From an uncultured Thiodictyon sp. (GTDB taxonomy: Bacteria; Pseudomonadota; Gammaproteobacteria; Chromatiales; Chromatiaceae), in assembly GCF_903946935.1 (NCBI RefSeq), contig NZ_CAJAXH010000230.1, positions 1 through 33,893 on the forward strand: a stretch of 33,893 nt of DNA. The letters run 5' to 3'. Shown piece by piece: positions 27,834 to 33,893 of the stretch (position 1 is its first letter; each line of letters begins with the position of its first letter). The position numbers were made by a program, and so were the translations under genes. The notes beneath the pieces are model-generated. The model saw only the letters and a program-made list of their open reading frames with translations. It did no database searches and was not told the DNA's origin.

Positions 27834-29711
27834 ATGAACCCCTCCTACATTACTGAAACACCGTCCCGAGAGTCCCGCGGCAGCGTTGCCGCCGCCGGGC
27901 TCGTTGCCGTCCTGTGCCTCGGCGCGCTCGCCGCGCCGCACGCGGACCCGCTAGCCGCCCAGGCCCCGACCCCGGCCAGCGCCCCGGCCGTCACCGGCAC
28001 GCCGGGGGCGGAGCCGGCGCCTGCCACTGGCCCAGCCGCCCCGGCCGTGCCCGACGGCCTGGACAGCGACCTAGTCTACGCGGTCCTGGTCGCCGAGGTG
28101 GCCGCGCACCGCGGCGATCTGGCGCTGGCCTTCGCCCAGTATCTGCGCGCCGCCGAACTGGCCCGCGACCCCAAGATGGCCGAATTGGCGGTGCGCACGG
28201 CGGTCAGTGCCGGGGACGACGCCGGCGCCGCGCGCGCCATGGCACTGTGGTTGAAGCTGGCGCCCGACTCGGCGGGGGCGGTCCAGGTCGCCGCCTTCCT
28301 GCGGATCAAGGCGGGCGACCAGGCGGGTGCGCTCGACTATCTGTCGCAACTGGTCCGGCTGGCCGGCGCGGATACCGAGACTGCCTATTTGCAGGCGGCG
28401 GGCATCGTGGCGCGGGCGGCGAGCCCGGCGGAGCGCCTCGAACTCATGCAGGCCTTGGCCGCGCGCGACGAGCGCAGCGCCGAGGCCCAGCAGGCGCTGG
28501 CGATCGTGGCCGCGAGCGCCGACCAACAGGCGGTCGCCACCACGGCCGCCCGCCGGGCGCTGGAGTTGCGTCCGGACTGGGACAAGCCGCGTCTCTTCCT
28601 GGTCCGGCTCCTGCTTGCCGCGGGACAACGCGACGAAGCCCGCGCGCTGCTTGAGCAGTTCATTGCGGCCAACCCGGACGATCAGTCCTTGCGTCTGCTC
28701 TACGGCCAATCCTTGCTCGAGCAGAAGGACTATGTCGGGGCGCGGGCCGCCTTCGAGCGGTTGCTCGCCGACCGGCCGAACGACCCGGAGGTCCTGTTTG
28801 CCGCTGGCATCCTGGCCATGGAGCTGGGCGACCTCAAGGTCGCGCGCGACGACCTGACCCGTCTGTACCAGAGCGACCAGCGGCGCGATGAGGCGAGCTT
28901 CTATCTCGGTCAGCTCGAGGAGCGGGCCGAGCAGAACGCCGCGGCCATCGACTGGTACGCCAATACCCAGGGGGCGAACCGGCTGGACGCCCAGGTCCGC
29001 ATCGCGGTCCTGCGGGCCAAGGCCGGCGAGGTGGAGCAGGCCCGCGAGAGTATCCAGCAGTTGCGCGACCAGGTGCCGGAGGCGGCGCAGACACTGTTCC
29101 TCGCCGAGGCCGAGATACTGGATCAGGCCGGGCGCGAGGACGCGGCCATGCAGGTGTATGCCGAGGCACTCAGCGCCTTTCCCGACGACCTGGACCTGTT
29201 GTACGGGCGTGCCATGCTGGCGGTGAAGCACGAGCGGATCGCGGCGGCCGAACAGGACCTGCGGCGCATCATCGAGATCAATCCGGACCATGCCGACGCG
29301 CTCAATGCCTTGGGCTACACCCTGGCGGATCGCACCGAGCGCTACCAGGAGGCGCTGGGTTATATCGAGCGGGCCTACAAGCTCAAGCCCGAGGAGCCGG
29401 CGATCCTGGACAGTGTCGGTTGGGTGAACTACAAGCTCGGTCGCCCCGCGGCGGCCCTGGAGTACCTGCAACGTGCCAACGAGGCCATGAAGGACGGGGA
29501 GATCGCCGCGCACCTGGGCGAGGTGCTGTGGTCGATGGGCCGGCAGGATGAGGCCCGCGCGGTCTGGGACAGTGCCCTCAAGGACCATCCGGACCACGCC
29601 TATCTGCTCAAGGTGGTCGGGCGTCATGCGCCGCCCGGGGCCGCGCCCGAGGTCCCGGCCGAGGTCCCGAACACTGTGCCCCCAAGTACCAGCAACGAGG
29701 CCCACCAGTGA
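27834..29711 (+). CDS. Exported tetratricopeptide-repeat protein
   Basis: The 625-residue protein has an N-terminal hydrophobic segment (AAAGLVAVLCLGALAAPHA, residues about 18-36) that acts as a signal peptide or anchor. An Ala/Pro-rich linker to about residue 80 follows, then many TPR units. Typical TPR signatures are ALAFAQYLRAAELARDPKMAE, NPDDQSLRLLYGQSLLEQKD, NPDHADALNALGYTLADR and EPAILDSVGWVNYKLGR. This protein type lies between hemA and lolB-ispE in many gammaproteobacteria and is thought to serve the envelope, possibly with outer-membrane lipoprotein sorting. Its stop overlaps the ispE start by four bases. The usual lolB between them is absent. Confidence 0.9.
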   Translation: MNPSYITETPSRESRGSVAAAGLVAVLCLGALAAPHADPLAAQAPTPASAPAVTGTPGAEPAPATGPAAPAVPDGLDSDLVYAVLVAEVAAHRGDLALAFAQYLRAAELARDPKMAELAVRTAVSAGDDAGAARAMALWLKLAPDSAGAVQVAAFLRIKAGDQAGALDYLSQLVRLAGADTETAYLQAAGIVARAASPAERLELMQALAARDERSAEAQQALAIVAASADQQAVATTAARRALELRPDWDKPRLFLVRLLLAAGQRDEARALLEQFIAANPDDQSLRLLYGQSLLEQKDYVGARAAFERLLADRPNDPEVLFAAGILAMELGDLKVARDDLTRLYQSDQRRDEASFYLGQLEERAEQNAAAIDWYANTQGANRLDAQVRIAVLRAKAGEVEQARESIQQLRDQVPEAAQTLFLAEAEILDQAGREDAAMQVYAEALSAFPDDLDLLYGRAMLAVKHERIAAAEQDLRRIIEINPDHADALNALGYTLADRTERYQEALGYIERAYKLKPEEPAILDSVGWVNYKLGRPAAALEYLQRANEAMKDGEIAAHLGEVLWSMGRQDEARAVWDSALKDHPDHAYLLKVVGRHAPPGAAPEVPAEVPNTVPPSTSNEAHQ

Positions 29712-30568
29712 CCCCCGAAGCGAACACGCTCCCCTGGCCGGCCCCGGCCAAGCTCAACCTGATGCTGCGCGTGCTGGGCCGGCGCCCGGACGGCTACCAC
29801 CGCCTGCAAACGGTCTTCCAGTTCATCGATTGCGGCGATCGGCTCTGGTTCACGCCGCGCGACGATGGCGCTATCCATCGCCTGGTGGATATCCCGGGCG
29901 TTTCCGAGTCGGCCGACCTGACGGTGCGCGCCGCCCGCGCCCTGCAAGTCCATGGCGGCGGTCGGTGCGGGGCGGACATCCGCCTGGAGAAGACCCTGCC
30001 GATGGGCGGCGGGCTCGGCGGCGGCAGTTCGGACGCCGCCACCACCCTGGTCGCCCTGAACCGGCTGTGGGGGCTCAATCTCCCGGAGGACGAATTGGCC
30101 GCGCTCGCCTTGCCGCTGGGCGCCGACGTGCCGGTCTTCGTGCGTGGGCGCGCGGCCTGGGGGGAGGGCGTCGGCGAGCAATTGACCCCGGTGGACCTGC
30201 CCGAGCCCTGGTATCTGGTCTTGATTCCGGCCGGCCAGGTCGCCACCGCGGCGGTTTTTGCTGACCCGCAATTGACGCGGGACTCAGTTCCCGTCAAACT
30301 TGCCGACTTCCTTGCGGGAGACCGGCGCAACGATTGTCTCGGGGGCGTGCGGCGCGGTTATCCCGAGGTGGCCGCCGCCCTGGACTGGCTAGAAGCCGTC
30401 GGGGGCGGTCAATTGACGGGGACCGGTGGGTGCGTGTTCGCGGTCTTCGCTGATCGGGACGCCGCCCTGGCGGCCCGTGAGCGCGTACCTGCGCAGTTCG
30501 GGTCCTTCGTGGCGCGTGGGCTTAACCGCTCTCCGCTGTTGGATCGGTTGGCTGGGAGCCCGACCTGA
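29708..30568 (+). CDS. ispE: 4-diphosphocytidyl-2-C-methyl-D-erythritol kinase
   Basis: IspE phosphorylates CDP-methylerythritol, the step between the IspD and IspF reactions encoded 17 kb upstream. The 286-residue GHMP kinase has the substrate segment [20 protein letters not shown], the ATP loop [17 protein letters not shown] near residue 100, and the C-terminal [11 protein letters not shown] motif (as [14 protein letters not shown]). A GTG start overlapping the TPR stop (GTGA) is chosen because it gives the expected N-terminus. The tRNA-Gln gene follows after 21 bases, a conserved gammaproteobacterial arrangement. Confidence 0.96.
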   Translation: MTPEANTLPWPAPAKLNLMLRVLGRRPDGYHRLQTVFQFIDCGDRLWFTPRDDGAIHRLVDIPGVSESADLTVRAARALQVHGGGRCGADIRLEKTLPMGGGLGGGSSDAATTLVALNRLWGLNLPEDELAALALPLGADVPVFVRGRAAWGEGVGEQLTPVDLPEPWYLVLIPAGQVATAAVFADPQLTRDSVPVKLADFLAGDRRNDCLGGVRRGYPEVAAALDWLEAVGGGQLTGTGGCVFAVFADRDAALAARERVPAQFGSFVARGLNRSPLLDRLAGSPT

Positions 30569-30589
30569 GTCACACGCGCAATGTTTTTT

Positions 30590-30664
30590 TGGGGCGTCGC
30601 CAAGCGGTAAGGCACCGGGTTTTGATCCCGGCATCCCCAGGTTCGAATCCTGGCGCCCCAGCCA
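30590..30664 (+). tRNA. tRNA-Gln (UUG anticodon)
   Basis: A full cloverleaf can be drawn: acceptor TGGGGCG pairs with CGCCCCA, the D arm contains AAGCGGTAAGGC, and the anticodon stem CCGGG/CCCGG encloses the loop TTTTGAT with anticodon TTG. The T arm is CCAGG-TTCGAAT-CCTGG. The discriminator is G, and the CCA end is encoded. A run of seven T directly precedes the mature 5' end. Confidence 0.97.
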
Positions 30665-30719
30665 ATTTATGCCGTCATTCATCCCCCCTGAGTCCGCTCG
30701 TTCAGACAGGAAGCCCGCC

Positions 30720-31673
30720 TTGCCTGCCAGTCACATGATGGTCTTTTCCGGGAATGCCAACCTGGAACTCTCCGCGGAGATCGCCGGACACCTTGGGTTA
30801 GCGCTGGGCAAGGCCGTGGTCGGCCAGTTCAGCGACGGCGAGGTGATGGCCGAGATCCAGGAGAATGTGCGCGGCCGCGACGTCTTTGTGGTCCAGTCCA
30901 CCGGCGCCCCGACCAACGACAACCTGATGGAACTGCTGGTGCTCATGGACGCGCTGCGCTGGGCCTCGGCCAAGCGCATCACCGCCGTCGTCCCCTATTT
31001 CGGCTATGCCCGTCAGGACCGGCGGCCGCGCTCGGCGCGGGTACCGATCACCGCCCGGCTGGTCGCCAAGATGATCGGGCAGGCCGGCGCGGATCGCGTC
31101 CTCACCATGGACCTGCACGCCGACCAGATCCAGGGTTTTTTCGATATCCCGGTCGACAATGTGTACTCCTCGCCGATCCTCCTGGGGGATGTCTGGCGCC
31201 AGAAGCACCCGGACCTGATCGTGGTCTCGCCCGACGTGGGCGGGGTGGTGCGGGCGCGGGCCCTGGCCAAGCGCCTGGATGAGGCCGATCTGGCGATCAT
31301 CGACAAGCGCCGGCCAAAGGCCAACGAGGCCCAGGTGATGAATATCATCGGTGACGTGGAGGGTCGCTCCTGCGTCATGATCGATGACCTGGTGGACACC
31401 GCCGGGACCCTGTGCCATGCCGCCAAGGCCCTGAAGGAGCACGGCGCCCGGAAGGTGGTGGCCTACTGCACCCACGCGGTCCTGTCCGGACCCGCGGTGG
31501 AGAACATTACCAACTCGGTGCTCGATGAACTGGTGGTGACCAATACCATCCCGCTGCGCCCCGCGGCCCGCAATTGCCCGCGCATCCGGCAGTTGAGCAT
31601 CGGCGAGTTGCTGGCGGAGACCATGCGTCGAGTCTCCACCGAGGAGTCGGTCAGTTCGTTGTTCATGGATTGA
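30720..31673 (+). CDS. prs: Ribose-phosphate pyrophosphokinase
   Basis: Prs makes PRPP from ribose 5-phosphate and ATP for nucleotide, His and Trp synthesis. Conserved parts seen are [16 protein letters not shown] at the N-terminus, the ATP-site [37 protein letters not shown], and the PRPP loop [14 protein letters not shown] choose a TTG start at 30720: it gives 317 residues beginning [12 protein letters not shown], close to the family's usual length, and AGGA stands nine bases upstream. An ATG at 30735 would also work but has no ribosome binding site; an ATG at 30669 lies only five bases after the tRNA. The gene ends at a strong hairpin. Confidence 0.96.
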   Translation: MPASHMMVFSGNANLELSAEIAGHLGLALGKAVVGQFSDGEVMAEIQENVRGRDVFVVQSTGAPTNDNLMELLVLMDALRWASAKRITAVVPYFGYARQDRRPRSARVPITARLVAKMIGQAGADRVLTMDLHADQIQGFFDIPVDNVYSSPILLGDVWRQKHPDLIVVSPDVGGVVRARALAKRLDEADLAIIDKRRPKANEAQVMNIIGDVEGRSCVMIDDLVDTAGTLCHAAKALKEHGARKVVAYCTHAVLSGPAVENITNSVLDELVVTNTIPLRPAARNCPRIRQLSIGELLAETMRRVSTEESVSSLFMD

Positions 31674-31675
31674 TG

Positions 31676-31703
31676 CTCTTTTTTGGCTGAAGCCAAAAAA
31701 GAG
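31676..31703 (+). terminator. Terminator-like hairpin after prs
   Basis: CTCTTTTTTGGC and GCCAAAAAAGAG are perfect 12-bp arms with a TGAA tetraloop, starting two bases after the prs stop. The T and A tracts lie inside the stem, so it could act in either direction. Confidence 0.7.
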
Positions 31704-31713
31704 TCGTTATGCG

Positions 31714-31768
31714 CTCGTGACACCGCTCAAGCGGTGTCACGCATGTGACTGGCGCTCTGCGCCGCGAG
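31714..31768. repeat. REP-like palindrome, family 2, copy B
   Basis: This is the inverted counterpart of 25257-25311, with about nine differences in 55 positions. The same GTGACACCGCT/AGCGGTGTCAC stem stands at 31718-31741, here with a CA loop. It lies between prs and rplY, directly after the prs hairpin. Confidence 0.88.
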
Positions 31769-31881
31769 CGTCGGCGTTTGGAATTATTTGCTGGCTGATT
31801 TTTTAGTCCGCTCCTTGTGTGGCGGGGTACCTGGTCGCGGGTCCCCGGCGCATTGTTTTGTGATTTAACTGGAGAACGCCC

Positions 31882-32490
31882 ATGAGCGTAAATTTTGACG
31901 TCTTCGCCGAGCCCCGCAGCGATACAGGTAAGGGTGCGAGCCGCCGCCTGCGTCACCAGGGCCTGATCCCGGCCATCGTCTATGGCGGCCATCAGGAACC
32001 GGTGATGATCACGTTGCAGCACAACCAGATCCTCCGCCACCTGGAGCACGAGTCCTTCTACTCCCATGTGCTGAATCTGAAGATCGGTGAGACCGAGTCC
32101 ACCGTGGTGTTGAAGGACCTGCAACGCCACCCGGCCAAGCCCTTCATCCTGCATGCCGATTTCCTGCGCGTGAGCCAGGACGAGAAGCTGCGCATGGTGG
32201 TGCCCTTGCACTTCATGAACGTGGAGCAGTCCCCCGGCATCAAGGCCGGCGGCAATGCCTCGCACGCCCTGACCGAGATCGAGATCACCTGCCTGCCCAA
32301 GGATTTGCCCGAGTATATCGTGGTCAATGTCGCGGCCATGGCCATTGGCGACATCATCCACCTGGCTGAACTGCCGCTGCCTGAGGGCGTGACCCTGGCC
32401 CACACCCCGGATGCGGATGAGCCGGTCGTGGTCATGCACGGCCCCCGTGCCGGTGCGGAGACCACCGATGAGGCCGAGGGTGATGCCTGA
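31882..32490 (+). CDS. rplY: 50S ribosomal protein L25 (CTC form)
   Basis: L25 binds 5S rRNA in the large ribosomal subunit. The 202-residue product is the long CTC/TL5 form. The N-terminal RNA-binding domain (GKGASRRLRHQGLIPAIVYGG, to about residue 95) is followed by a beta-rich domain with PLHFMNVEQSPGIKAGG and ITCLPKDLPEYIVVNVAAM, and an acidic tail. The E. coli protein has only the first domain; the long form is common elsewhere. GGAG lies about nine bases before the ATG. It stands between prs and pth, as in most gammaproteobacteria. REP copy B and 100 further bases separate it from prs, so it probably has its own promoter. Confidence 0.96.
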   Translation: MSVNFDVFAEPRSDTGKGASRRLRHQGLIPAIVYGGHQEPVMITLQHNQILRHLEHESFYSHVLNLKIGETESTVVLKDLQRHPAKPFILHADFLRVSQDEKLRMVVPLHFMNVEQSPGIKAGGNASHALTEIEITCLPKDLPEYIVVNVAAMAIGDIIHLAELPLPEGVTLAHTPDADEPVVVMHGPRAGAETTDEAEGDA

Positions 32491-32517
32491 TCGCGTCCGG
32501 TCAGGACCCTGACTCGA

Positions 32518-32546
32518 CTGGCCCGGCGGACTGTCCGTCGGGCCAG
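32518..32546 (+). terminator. Hairpin between rplY and pth
   Basis: CTGGCCCG and CGGGCCAG are perfect outer arms, and the inner bases GCGGAC/GTCCGT pair almost fully, giving a stable GC-rich stem. No T-run follows, so it may attenuate transcription or be a processing site rather than a classic terminator. Confidence 0.45.
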
Positions 32547-32570
32547 CGCTCAACCGGAGCCAACATCGCC

Positions 32571-33149
32571 ATGGACCCCGTCGGCATCCGTCTCATTGTC
32601 GGTCTGGGCAACCCCGGCCCCGACTATGCCGCCACGCGTCACAACGTCGGCTTCTGGTTTGTCGACGCACTGGCCCTGGGGCAGCCATTCAAGGCCGAGG
32701 CCCGCTTCCACGGTGCGGTGGCGCGGCTCACCCGGCGCGGTATGGACCTGCGGCTCTTAAAGCCCTCGACCTTCATGAACCTCAGCGGCCGGTCGGTGGC
32801 CGCCGTCAGTCGCTATTTCGATATCCCCCCCGAGCAGGTCCTCGTCGTCCACGATGAGCTGGATCTCGCCGTCGGCACCGTGCGCCTCAAGCAAGGCGGC
32901 GGGCACGCGGGTCACAACGGCCTGCGCGACACCATCACTCAGCTCGGCAGCCGCGACTTCTGGCGCCTGCGCGTCGGCATCGACCATCCCGGCGACCGCA
33001 GCCAGGTCACCAACTATGTACTGGGTCGCCCCTCCCGGGACGACGCACTGCGGATCGAGGAGTCGCTGCGCGACGCCGAGGGGGCCATCGACGACTGCCT
33101 GGACGGGCGCTTCCAGATGGCGATGAACCGGTTGCATCGCGGGCGCTGA
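32571..33149 (+). CDS. pth: Peptidyl-tRNA hydrolase
   Basis: Pth frees tRNA from peptidyl-tRNA that has dropped off ribosomes. The 192-residue product shows VGLGNPGPDYAATRHNVGFW with the catalytic His in TRHN, PSTFMNLSGRSV, VHDELDLAVGTV with the catalytic-site Asp, and GGGHAGHNGLRD. The length is typical. The ATG at 32571 gives a slightly extended N-terminus (MDPVGIRLIVGLGNPG). The rplY-pth order is conserved, but the usual next gene ychF is missing, replaced by repeat-rich sequence that runs to the window end. Confidence 0.96.
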   Translation: MDPVGIRLIVGLGNPGPDYAATRHNVGFWFVDALALGQPFKAEARFHGAVARLTRRGMDLRLLKPSTFMNLSGRSVAAVSRYFDIPPEQVLVVHDELDLAVGTVRLKQGGGHAGHNGLRDTITQLGSRDFWRLRVGIDHPGDRSQVTNYVLGRPSRDDALRIEESLRDAEGAIDDCLDGRFQMAMNRLHRGR

Positions 33150-33163
33150 ACGCCGCCGGCGAG

Positions 33164-33664
33164 GTGTCGTACTCCGAGGTGTCTTGCCCAGTGGACTTCG
33201 CTCAGCGGGAGCTGGATATCCCCGTCCGCAATCCAGACGCCGCCCCAGGTGCCGAAGAAGAAAACCCTTACTCCATTCTCAATCAGGCGCGCATGATCGA
33301 CGAGCGAAACGCCATGAAGGCGAATGCGCGTGCCGAAGCGCGGGCGCAGGATGCCGAAGCGCGGGCGCAGGATGCCGAAGCGCGGGCGCAGGATGTCGAG
33401 GCGCGGGCGCGGGATGCCGAGGCACGGGCACGGGATGTGCCAGCGTGGAAACCGAATGGGTACGCATGGCAGCCGGAGCATCGGGTGCATGAACGGGAGC
33501 ATTCCGCGGATGCGCCCCCCGTTCAGCGGTGTCCGGATGGGTCATTCCCGCTCTCGTCCGGGGGCGGAGGGCCAGGCGTCTGTCGGTGGACTGGTGCCCT
33601 GATGCGGGGGGGTACGTCCGCCCCCGGCAGTGTGCATGGATCGTTGCGATTCGTCCCGCGTTGA
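33164..33664 (+). CDS. Hypothetical low-complexity protein with 7-residue repeats
   Basis: This open frame (GTG start, 166 codons) contains five tandem repeats of the type AEARAQD, encoded by a 21-bp minisatellite, and looks like a short coiled coil. The first 50 residues include an acidic EEENPYSILNQARMIDE stretch; the last 60 are Gly/Pro/Ser-rich without structure. No signal peptide and no clear ribosome binding site are seen. Similar Ala/Glu/Arg tails end some larger proteins, so this could be the remnant of a longer gene. Alternatively the repeat is non-coding, because the opposite strand also stays open through it. I do not recognise a family. Confidence 0.3.
   Translation: MSYSEVSCPVDFAQRELDIPVRNPDAAPGAEEENPYSILNQARMIDERNAMKANARAEARAQDAEARAQDAEARAQDVEARARDAEARARDVPAWKPNGYAWQPEHRVHEREHSADAPPVQRCPDGSFPLSSGGGGPGVCRWTGALMRGGTSAPGSVHGSLRFVPR
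33332..33436. repeat. 21-bp tandem repeat, five copies
   Basis: The unit GCCGAAGCGCGGGCGCAGGA plus T is repeated five times. The first three copies are identical, and the last two have G-for-A and A-for-G changes (GAGGCGCGGGCGCGGGAT, GAGGCACGGGCACGGGAT). The unit length is a multiple of three, so copy-number change would keep any reading frame. Confidence 0.92.
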
Positions 33665-33692
33665 TGTCTGCGGCCAGTGTCTGGCGCGTCAG

Positions 33693-33754
33693 CGCTTGAC
33701 CCTAAATCCGGCAGTTGATCACGCCAAGACGCCAAGACGCCAAGAAGAAACAAA
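33693..33754. repeat. Partial third copy of the palindromic repeat family
   Basis: CCTAAATCCGGCAGTTG, then ATCACGCCAAGACGCCAAG, corresponds to the right arm and outer flank of the 12649-12780 element read in reverse. The CGCCAAGA unit is tandemly repeated here. It directly abuts the right terminal inverted repeat. Confidence 0.8.
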
Positions 33755-33893
33755 GGGTCTCTTGGATTTCCAGTGGAAGCATATCTTTTTAGAAACAGGT
33801 AGATAGAGTCCAGTGGCGAAAATATTGCGGTCTTAGTGGCAACGGACAGAAACGCTGTAAGCCTCTGATTTTCTATGCGTACAACTTGTATCC
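33755..33893. repeat. Right terminal inverted repeat (139 bp)
   Basis: This is the exact reverse complement of bases 1-139. It joins a truncated palindromic-repeat copy on its inner side, whereas the left copy joins the GTGAGAC repeat region. Confidence 0.9.

Noticed and set aside
28071-29705. 544-codon minus-strand frame over the TPR gene
   Set aside because: It is the complementary reading of repetitive TPR codons; no start signal and no domain.
33332-33436. Tandem repeat considered as a CRISPR array
   Set aside because: The units are directly contiguous with no unique spacers, and no cas genes are present; it is a minisatellite.
33014-33502. 162-codon minus-strand frame through the minisatellite with FGILRPR repeats
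   Set aside because: Its 3' part overlaps pth in antisense and the repeats merely reflect the 21-bp unit; no start signal or family.

Overview
The window looks like a chromosomal contig from a purple sulfur gammaproteobacterium (Chromatiaceae-like). The evidence is its high GC, a typical gammaproteobacterial housekeeping gene order (pyrG-kdsA-eno-ftsB-ispD-ispF-truD; hemA-prfA-prmC; ispE-tRNA-Gln-prs-rplY-pth), and a Gly/Tyr/Asn-rich secreted protein that resembles the sulfur globule proteins of these bacteria. The genus cannot be fixed from sequence reading alone.

Layout. 1-6.2 kb is an AT-richer accessory block. It has an origin-like stretch with an 8-bp tandem repeat, a small lipoprotein, a long gene-free stretch, then a co-directional phage head cassette: a small protein, a prohead protease fused to an HK97-type major capsid protein, a portal protein, a sigma-70 region-4-like DNA-binding protein and a coiled-coil protein. 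A secreted protein on the opposite strand closes the block. No terminase, tail, integrase or lysis gene is visible. 6.3-14.0 kb holds the sulfur globule-like gene and the tightly packed run pyrG to truD, covering CTP, KDO, glycolysis, cell division, MEP isoprenoid and tRNA pseudouridine functions. 14.0-14.8 kb is a HigB/HigA-type toxin-antitoxin pair with a palindromic operator. 15.0-19.1 kb holds a large secreted DUF4838-type protein and an RsmB/RsmF-type rRNA cytosine methyltransferase. 19.3-25.3 kb is a second accessory region with an orphan Phd-like antitoxin, two near-identical orphan DUF433 genes and a ParD/ParE pair around prmC, plus a large NACHT-NTPase/FGE-sulfatase-domain gene split by a 113-bp mobile element. 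This region separates prmC from prfA and hemA. 25.3-33.1 kb is housekeeping again: prfA, hemA, a TPR protein, ispE, tRNA-Gln(UUG), prs, rplY and pth. The last 0.75 kb is repeat-rich.

The most notable points are: (1) the first 139 bases are a perfect inverted copy of the last 139; (2) the NLR-like NACHT/FGE gene is interrupted by a MITE-like element, and removing the element plus one 5-bp target duplication restores a 932-codon frame exactly; (3) the reduced capsid-protease/portal/sigma-like cassette has a reversed gene order and a promoter that predicts a leaderless mRNA; (4) several dispersed palindromic repeat families are present, including a 132-bp element with perfect 28-bp terminal inverted repeats. 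All functional calls rest on reading motifs and gene order; no database search was run.
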